Part shown: positions 59,119-64,000 of the stretch, in pieces
Layout of the letters: every line of letters starts with the position of its first letter
Position numbering within the stretch: the stretch's first letter is position 1
Assembly (NCBI RefSeq): GCF_000269985.1
Contig: NC_016109.1
Span: 6,661,001 to 6,725,000, forward strand
Direction of reading: 5' to 3'
DNA length: 64,000 bases
From: Kitasatospora setae KM-6054
GTDB taxonomy: Bacteria; Actinomycetota; Actinomycetes; Streptomycetales; Streptomycetaceae
The notes under the pieces: model-generated
Told to the model about the DNA's origin: nothing
Databases searched by the model: none
What the model saw: the letters and a program-made list of their open reading frames with translations, nothing else
Translations under genes and position numbers: made by a program

Positions 59119-60741
59119 TCAGTAGTGGGCGCCGAGGTCCTTCCAGGGGCCCCACTCGCCGGTGGTGCCGGGGGCTTCGGCGACCGACCACCACGCGGCC
59201 TGCCAGTTGTGGCCCGCCCAGGAGACGGTTTCGCCGCCGGTGTAGGCCAGGGCCGGGCTCCAGGCGGCGGCCGCGCAGGGCTCCGGAGGTGCGGGGCTCG
59301 TCACGGTGAGGGTGTAGGCCGTCTCGGCGTGGAAGTCGTTGCCCCGTCCGGTCACCAGCAGCCGGTAGGTGCCGGGGACGGTCGCCGCGGTGGTCGTCAG
59401 GGTCAGGGTGGCGGTCGTGCCGATCGGGTTGTTCGGGTAACTGGTCAGGACCATCGAGGGGTTGGCCGAGGCGGTGACCCCGGCCGGGGCGCCGGCGGTC
59501 CCGACCGTCACGTACTCCACCGTGGCGTGGTTGACCGCCGCGGTCACCCGGGTGGTCACCGAGGAGCCGGCGACCACGCTGCCGGAGTGCGAGTCCAGGG
59601 ACATCAGGAAGCTCGGCCCCTCGTCGGTGACCGAGGGGAACGGCCCGGGGGAGGAGGGGGACGGCAGGACCGGCGGCGGGTCGGTGAACGGCTGGAAGGC
59701 GTGGCTGAACTGCCAGGGGCCCTGCGCGGTGCCCGAGCAGGAGTCCGAGCCGGCCGTGCCCGGGCAGCCGCCGTTGTCGCGCTGCAGTGCCCGGAACGAC
59801 AGGGTGCCGACGCCCCGGTCCGCCGCCCAGGCCGCGACGGCGGCGGCGTCGGCGGTGCTGAACGTCTCCTCCGGGCCGTAGTGGTCGACGCCGATCATCT
59901 CGGTGATCCCGACCGCGCCCCACAGCTGCGCGTCCGTCCGGGCCGGGTACAGCTGCCGCAGCTGCTCGTGCAGGCACTGCGCGGCGGTCCGGGTGTCGGC
60001 GGCCATGTCGTGCCGGGGGCCGTCCCGGTAGTCGAACGTCAGCAGGTTGACGACGTGCACCCGGACGCCGTGGCACAGCGCGTTCTGCAGCACCGCCAGG
60101 CCGCCGGGGGTCAGACCGGCGGGGGTGGCGGGCAGGGTGTACGAGAACTGGACGTCGCGGCCGACGGACGCGGCCCAGTCCTCCGTCAGCCGGACCGCCC
60201 GGTTGCGGCGGTCCACGCCGCCCGAGTCGGTCAGCGACCGGCCCTCGACGGCCAGGTCGATCCGCTCGGCGTCGTACGCCAGGATGACCTTCCGGAACGC
60301 CGCGGCGATCGCCTCGACGTCGGTGCAGCTGTCGGCGAGGTCGGTGCCGGCCCCGCCCGCCGCGTACCCGCCGAACGACAGGACGACGCCGCCGCCGCGC
60401 GCCTGCAGGCCGTCGACCTCCTGGCTGTACTTCGGCATCCGGTCGACCCAGAAGGCCGGGGCGCTGGTGTCGCCGTTCCAGTACGGCGTGCAGGAGCCCT
60501 TGGCCTCGGTCCGGATCGGCCCCAGCGTCAGGAACCTGTTGCCGGACTGCGCGGCGACGACGGACGGGCTGTCGCCGCTCCGGACGTCGAAGTACGGCGC
60601 GAAGACGTGGGCGGGCAGCGGGGCGCCCGCCGCGTCGGCGGTGGCCGTGCCGCCCCCGCCCAGCGTCAGGCCGGCCAGGGCGGTGACGCCGAGGACTCCG
60701 GCGAGCAGCGCGCGGAAAGATCTGCGAACGGGTCCGGCCAT
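59119..60741 (-). CDS. Secreted GH18-like chitinase with C-terminal CBM5/12
   Basis: 540 residues from ATG 60741 (GAAGGGAG 9 nt upstream). Signal peptide RRSFRALLAGVLGVTALAGLTL. The GH18 barrel is seen in LPAHVFAPYFDVRSGDSPSVVA, VVLSFGGYAAGGAGTDLADSC, AERIDLAVEGRSLTD (catalytic DxxDxDxE position) and GVGTLSFRALQRDN. In the catalytic motif the middle Asp is Ala (DLAVE instead of DLDVE), while the acid Glu remains. A beta-sandwich domain follows (about 370-470), and the end CAAAAWSPALAYTGGETVSWAGHNWQAAWW is a family 5/12 chitin-binding module. Regulated by a DasR-type site upstream. Catalytic activity is open. Confidence 0.85.
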   Translation of the reverse strand: MAGPVRRSFRALLAGVLGVTALAGLTLGGGGTATADAAGAPLPAHVFAPYFDVRSGDSPSVVAAQSGNRFLTLGPIRTEAKGSCTPYWNGDTSAPAFWVDRMPKYSQEVDGLQARGGGVVLSFGGYAAGGAGTDLADSCTDVEAIAAAFRKVILAYDAERIDLAVEGRSLTDSGGVDRRNRAVRLTEDWAASVGRDVQFSYTLPATPAGLTPGGLAVLQNALCHGVRVHVVNLLTFDYRDGPRHDMAADTRTAAQCLHEQLRQLYPARTDAQLWGAVGITEMIGVDHYGPEETFSTADAAAVAAWAADRGVGTLSFRALQRDNGGCPGTAGSDSCSGTAQGPWQFSHAFQPFTDPPPVLPSPSSPGPFPSVTDEGPSFLMSLDSHSGSVVAGSSVTTRVTAAVNHATVEYVTVGTAGAPAGVTASANPSMVLTSYPNNPIGTTATLTLTTTAATVPGTYRLLVTGRGNDFHAETAYTLTVTSPAPPEPCAAAAWSPALAYTGGETVSWAGHNWQAAWWSVAEAPGTTGEWGPWKDLGAHY

Positions 60742-60778
60742 GGACCGCGCTCCCTTCTCAACTGTGGGGGAGGGTAGC

Positions 60779-60805
60779 GGACTTGACCCCCGAGGGGCCA
60801 AGTCC
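60779..60805. promoter_or_regulatory. 27-bp imperfect inverted repeat in the chitinase promoter
   Basis: GGACTTG (60779-60785) and CAAGTCC (60799-60805) flank CCCC-CGA-GGGG with one mismatch pair. It lies between the DasR-type site and the GH18 gene start. Could be a second operator or a hairpin. Confidence 0.5.
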
Positions 60806-60817
60806 GGCCCCATGGTC

Positions 60818-60831
60818 GTGGTCTGGACCAC
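60818..60831. promoter_or_regulatory. DasR-type operator GTGGTCTGGACCAC
   Basis: Perfect 6-bp arms GTGGTC and GACCAC around TG, 77 bp upstream of the chitinase start, embedded in CCATGGTC...CACATG. Very close to the DasR consensus (ACTGGTCTAGACCACT), which represses chitin and N-acetylglucosamine genes in streptomycetes. Confidence 0.75.
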
Positions 60832-60904
60832 ATGCCTGTCAAGACCCCCCCACACGCCGCCGCCATGACGCCGCCGGCCTGCCCCCGCGCCCCCGCCGCG
60901 CGGG

Positions 60905-61858
60905 TCAGGCCGGGCCGAAGGCGCGCAGCTTCTCCGGGTTGGAGATCGCGTGGACGCCGGTGACCAGGTCGGTCCCCGGCGCCAGGTCCAGGACCAGCAG
61001 CGCGAACGGGCGGCCGAAGGCGGAGAAGAGCGCGGCCGGCGCGCCGTTGGCGGTCGGCCAGGCGAGGTCGAGGGCGGGGCCCGGGCCGGTGCGCCGCCGG
61101 GCCAGGGCGGTGAGCAGCCGGGCGACCTTCGCACGGCCGGTGAGCGGCCGGCGCCCGCCCGGGGCCAGGCCGCCGCCGTCGCCGATCAGCGTGACGTCCG
61201 GGGCCAGCAGCCGGAGCAGCGCGGGCAGGTCGCCGCCGAGGGCCGCGGCCAGGAAGCGCTCGGTCACCTGGCGGCGGACCTCCGGGGCGGGCTCGTAGCG
61301 GGGGCGCCGGGCCCGGACGTGCTCCCGGGCCCGCTTCACCAACTGCCGCACCGCCGCCGGGGAGCGGCCCAGCACCGCGGCGGTCTCCGCCCCGCTGTAG
61401 CCGAACACCTCGTGCAGGACGAACGCCGCGCGCTCCAGCGGCGACAGCGTCTCCAGCACCACCAGCAGCGCCAGCGACACCGCCTCGGCCCGCTCGGCGC
61501 GCTCCGCCGGGCCCGCCTGCTCCTGGGCCGCCCGCCCCGGGCCGGCCGGCGGCTCGGGCAGCGGTTCGGGCAGCGGTTCGGGCAGCCACGGCCCGACGTA
61601 CGCCTCGCGCCGCCGGTCGACCGCCGCCCGCTGCGCCAGCGCCCGGTTGACCGCGATCCGCACCAGGTACGCCTTCGGGTGTTCGACCGGTGCCGCCGCC
61701 GGGTCGCCGGTCCGGGCCGACCAGGCCAGCCAGGTGTCCTGCAGGACGTCCTCGGTGTCGGCGACGCCGCCGAGCAGGTCGTAGACCAGGGCGAAGAGCA
61801 GCCCCCGGTGCTCCGCGTACTCCCGGGTGGCCCGCTCCGCCGCCGTCTCCGCACCCAC
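60905..61858 (-). CDS. ECF sigma factor, SigJ type with SnoaL-like C-terminus
   Basis: 317 residues from GTG 61858 (GGAGG 8 nt upstream). Region 2: EYAEHRGLLFALVYDLLGGVADTEDVLQDTWLAWSAR, KAYLVRIAVNRALAQRAAVDRRREAYVGPWLPEP. A PEPLPEPLPEPPAG repeat sits in the linker. Region 4: LLVVLETLSPLERAAFVLHEVFGYSGAETAAVLGRSPAAVRQLVKRAREHVR. The C-terminal domain of ~130 residues (FLAAALGGDLPALLRLLAPDVTLIGDGGG) is SnoaL-like, as in SigJ/ECF41-type factors that use this domain instead of an anti-sigma factor. Upstream DNA holds 13-bp tandem repeats. Confidence 0.9.
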   Translation of the reverse strand: MGAETAAERATREYAEHRGLLFALVYDLLGGVADTEDVLQDTWLAWSARTGDPAAAPVEHPKAYLVRIAVNRALAQRAAVDRRREAYVGPWLPEPLPEPLPEPPAGPGRAAQEQAGPAERAERAEAVSLALLVVLETLSPLERAAFVLHEVFGYSGAETAAVLGRSPAAVRQLVKRAREHVRARRPRYEPAPEVRRQVTERFLAAALGGDLPALLRLLAPDVTLIGDGGGLAPGGRRPLTGRAKVARLLTALARRRTGPGPALDLAWPTANGAPAALFSAFGRPFALLVLDLAPGTDLVTGVHAISNPEKLRAFGPA

Positions 61859-61882
61859 CGCGGCACCTCCGCCTGCTCGTTC

Positions 61883-61955
61883 CGCCCGGGCCTCGCGCCC
61901 GGGCCTCGCGCCCGGGCCTCGCGCCCGGACCTCGCGCCTGGACCTCGTGCCCGGA
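61883..61955. repeat. 13-bp tandem repeats GCGCCCGGGCCTC upstream of sigma factor
   Basis: Five to six near-perfect copies of a 13-bp unit (GCGCCCGGGCCTC, later GCGCCCGGACCTC). They begin 25 bp before the sigma factor start codon. A 13-bp period is not a multiple of three, so it is unlikely to be coding. Confidence 0.8.
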
Positions 61956-62193
61956 TCCTCCGGGACTGAGAGCGCCGCCGGCCGCCGGACGTTGCGCACC
62001 TGCCGGAGAGTGTGTCCCGGCTCACACCCGGGCCGCCGCCCCGGCCGCCCGTCCGCGCACCTCAAGTAGGCTGACCCCGGCCGGACATGACGGTGCCACG
62101 ACGAAACGGCGGACGCGACGGACGCGCCCCCGCGTCCGGGCGCCGGACGTGGGGGACCGGCCGACGGGGACGGACACGAAGGAACAGGCACCA
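61956..62193. promoter_or_regulatory. Divergent intergenic region, sigma factor and NTPase promoters
   Basis: GAAGGAACAG lies 8-14 nt before the GTG 62194 of the NTPase. ACCTCAAGTAGGCTGACCCC at ~62060-62079 holds a TAGGCT-like -10, and the rest is GC-rich without a gene. Confidence 0.4.
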
Positions 62194-64000
62194 GTGGACA
62201 GCGACAACCGCGCCGGCGTCGGACTCGCGGACCGGGCAGAGGAGCGGCCGGAGGAGCGGCCGGAGGACCGGCCGGGAGGCCGGGCGGAGGACCGGCCGGA
62301 CGGGCCGGCGGGCTGGCGGTACCTGCTGGACGACGGCGTCGACCCCGCCGGACGGATACCCGTCCACCTCGTCCGCGGCGGCACCCCGCCTGGCCCCGGC
62401 GGCGACCGCGCCCACCGGCCCAACCCGCGCCACGGCCGCCCGCTGCCCCAGCCGCCCGCCGCCGCCGACGCCCCCGCGCTGCCCCCGCTCGAAGCCGGCC
62501 GCCGCCCCGCCGGACGCGCCCTGCTGGCCTGGCTGGAGGACACCCGCGCCCCCCGGCTGTGCCGCATCGCCGGCTCCTCCGGCAGCGGCCGCACCCACCT
62601 GCTGACCTGGCTCGCCGCCGCCTGCCCGCCCGACCACCCGCGCCCCGGCCGCCGCGTGCACGCCCTGCTGGACGCCGAGGGCCTCACCGTCCGCTCCGCC
62701 ACCGCCCGGCTCGCCGACCTGCTCGGCCTCACCGCCGGCGAACCCGCCGAACTCCTCGAAGCGCTCCAGGACGGCACCCCCCGCACGGTCGTCGTCACCG
62801 ACCTCGACCGGGCCGGCGGCCCCCGCCTCCCCGGCACCCCCGAACGCCTCGCCCGCGAACTCCTCGTCCCGCTGCTCTCCGTCCCCTGGCTGCTGCTGGT
62901 CGTCGAAGCCGCCCACGGCCCCGCCGCCGACGCGCTCACCGCCGCCGCCCCCACCGGCGCCGTCCTCGACCTCGACCAGCCGCAGTGGACCGACCCCGAC
63001 AAGTACGCCGCCTGGTGCGCCCGGCTCACCGGCCACCCCGTCGACCCCGCCGCCACCCACCCCAGCCCCGGCCTCGCCCAGCTCGCCGCCCGCACCCCCG
63101 GTGCCGCCCCCGACCCGACCCGGCCGCCCGCCGAACGCGCCACCGCCCTCGCCGAGGCGTGGTGGGACGCCGTCCCCGGCCCCGAACGCGCCGCCCTCAC
63201 CGCGCTGGCCGGCGCCGACGGCCCGATCAGCACCGCCCTGTGGGCCACCCTCCCCGGCACCGACCCCGACGGCGTCGCCGCCGCCACCCGCCTGCTGCCC
63301 CCGCCGCCCATCGCCGACCGCTGGCGCCTGCGCCCGCAGCAACTCACCGACCTGGTCGCCGCCGACAGCCCGCCGGTCGACCACGCCGCCCTGATGTGGG
63401 AGGTCGCCGGCGGCATACCCGTCCGCCCCGACGGCGGCCCCGACCTCGCCGCCAGCGACCCCGAACGCCTCGCCCTGCTCGTCCGGCACGCCTCCGCCGC
63501 CGACCCCGGCACCCCGCTGCTCGGCGAGATCGACCTGCTGCTGCACGCCGAACCCGCCACCGTCACCGCCGCGTTCCAGCGCGCCGAGGACGCCGGCACC
63601 CCCGCCACCCCGCTCGCCGAAGCCTGGCGCCGCGCCGCCCCCGACCGGACCGCCACCGCCCGCCCCGCCGACCGCGCCGCCGTCCTGCACGCCCACCTCA
63701 CCGGCCGGCACGACGAGGCCGCCGCGCACTGCGCCGCCCTCGCCGCCCGGGTCGACACCCGCTGGCGCGCCGTCTGGCAGCACACCCCCGCCGCCGGCCC
63801 CTGCGCCGCCACCCTCGGCTTCGGCCCGCTGGCCGGCCGGCTGCTGCTCACCGACGCCGCCGGACTCCACCTCGCCGACCCGGCCACCGGCGAGGTCCTG
63901 CACAGCTCCGCGCCACCGGCCGAACCGCACCCGCGCGCCCTGACCGCCACCCCGTTCGGCGGCGCCCTGCTGCTGAACGCCTCCGGCACGCTCCGCCCGC
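62194..64000 (+). CDS. STAND-like P-loop NTPase with beta-propeller C-terminus (3' end outside window)
   Basis: Open frame from GTG 62194 to the window edge, at least 602 residues, no stop. The N-terminus has a charged repeat (RPEERPEDRPGGRAEDRPDGPA). The P-loop is near residues 123-140: LCRIAGSSGSGRTHLLTWL, with Arg where Walker A usually has Lys (GxxxxGRT). Walker B-like TPRTVVVTDLDRAGG is near 200, and a winged-helix-like region follows (ERAALTALAGADGPIST). After ~540 come propeller-type repeats (AATLGFGPLAGRLLLTDAAGLHLADPATGEVLH). STAND ATPases with WD40-like repeats act as signal sensors, including phage defence; the specific role here is inference. The gene is divergent from the SigJ-type factor. 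Confidence 0.65.
   Translation, partial: MDSDNRAGVGLADRAEERPEERPEDRPGGRAEDRPDGPAGWRYLLDDGVDPAGRIPVHLVRGGTPPGPGGDRAHRPNPRHGRPLPQPPAAADAPALPPLEAGRRPAGRALLAWLEDTRAPRLCRIAGSSGSGRTHLLTWLAAACPPDHPRPGRRVHALLDAEGLTVRSATARLADLLGLTAGEPAELLEALQDGTPRTVVVTDLDRAGGPRLPGTPERLARELLVPLLSVPWLLLVVEAAHGPAADALTAAAPTGAVLDLDQPQWTDPDKYAAWCARLTGHPVDPAATHPSPGLAQLAARTPGAAPDPTRPPAERATALAEAWWDAVPGPERAALTALAGADGPISTALWATLPGTDPDGVAAATRLLPPPPIADRWRLRPQQLTDLVAADSPPVDHAALMWEVAGGIPVRPDGGPDLAASDPERLALLVRHASAADPGTPLLGEIDLLLHAEPATVTAAFQRAEDAGTPATPLAEAWRRAAPDRTATARPADRAAVLHAHLTGRHDEAAAHCAALAARVDTRWRAVWQHTPAAGPCAATLGFGPLAGRLLLTDAAGLHLADPATGEVLHSSAPPAEPHPRALTATPFGGALLLNASGTLRP

Noticed and set aside
61883-61955. CRISPR array reading of the 13-bp tandem repeats
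   Set aside because: Units are contiguous with no spacers and far too short; no Cas genes nearby.
62022-63989. Minus-strand open frames of 655 and 622 codons at the right edge
   Set aside because: They oppose the GTG 62194 frame, which has a P-loop-like motif and a ribosome site. The antisense translations are Ser/Arg- or Gly-rich without motifs.

Overview
This window is about 64 kb of very GC-rich DNA with dense, short-spaced genes, many GTG starts, ATGA/GTGA overlaps and almost exclusively G/C third codon positions. The gene content (xylobiose-type sugar ABC system with a LacI regulator, alditol oxidase, secreted xylanase and chitinase, class F sortase, NarL two-component pairs, SigJ-type sigma factor, F420/FMN luciferase-like oxidoreductase) points to a Streptomycetaceae actinomycete (Streptomyces or Kitasatospora). 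I saw no rRNA, tRNA or CRISPR array.

Layout. 1-6.8 kb: one tightly packed rightward operon, cut by the left edge: acyl-CoA dehydrogenase, FemAB/GNAT-like acyltransferase, SRPBCC protein, class III aminotransferase, stand-alone acyl carrier protein, ketosynthase, thioester-reductase-like SDR. It reads as a discrete lipid or polyketide pathway that may release an acyl chain as an aldehyde, aminate it, then N-acylate and desaturate it. 6.9-22.4 kb: a xylan-utilisation block (GH11-CBM2 xylanase; alditol oxidase; LacI-family BxlR-like regulator; BxlEFG-like ABC importer; GH3 beta-xylosidase). CGAAA-TTTCG operator-like palindromes lie at three of its promoters. Nested inside it are a NarL/HK pair, an ABC exporter and a protein of unknown function. 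22.6-27.7 kb: beta-propeller/phosphoesterase and an ABC ATPase/permease pair. 27.9-28.5 kb: fused gene remnants. 28.6-33.4 kb: hypothetical, MMPL transporter, HK/RR pair. 33.4-36.4 kb: pntAB transhydrogenase. 36.6-38.0 kb: a complete IS701-family element with 24-bp terminal inverted repeats and a CTAG target duplication. 38.1-39.7 kb: pxpBC 5-oxoprolinase subunits. 39.8-46.2 kb: accessory stretch with a DUF3995-like protein, Lrp and MFS remnants, a HEAT-repeat protein, an epimerase, a headless RibD-type reductase, a cold-shock-domain protein and another MFS remnant. 46.2-53.4 kb: RNase HI with a Cys tail, HtpG, class A PBP with degraded transpeptidase motifs, polysaccharide deacetylase, small secreted barrel protein. 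53.7-55.5 kb: membrane protein, class F sortase, truncated surface protein and MFS remnant. 55.6-64 kb: FUSC-type exporter, MmyB-like regulator with divergent luciferase-like oxidoreductase, GH18 chitinase-like protein with a DasR-type site, SigJ-type sigma factor, and a P-loop NTPase/beta-propeller protein that runs off the right edge.

The most notable points are the candidate amine-forming lipid operon at the left edge, the coherent xylan regulon with visible operators, a repeated pattern of gene remnants that look like deletion scars (five places between 28 and 55.5 kb), and the partial STAND-like protein at the right edge. All functional names come from reading motifs by eye. No database search was run.
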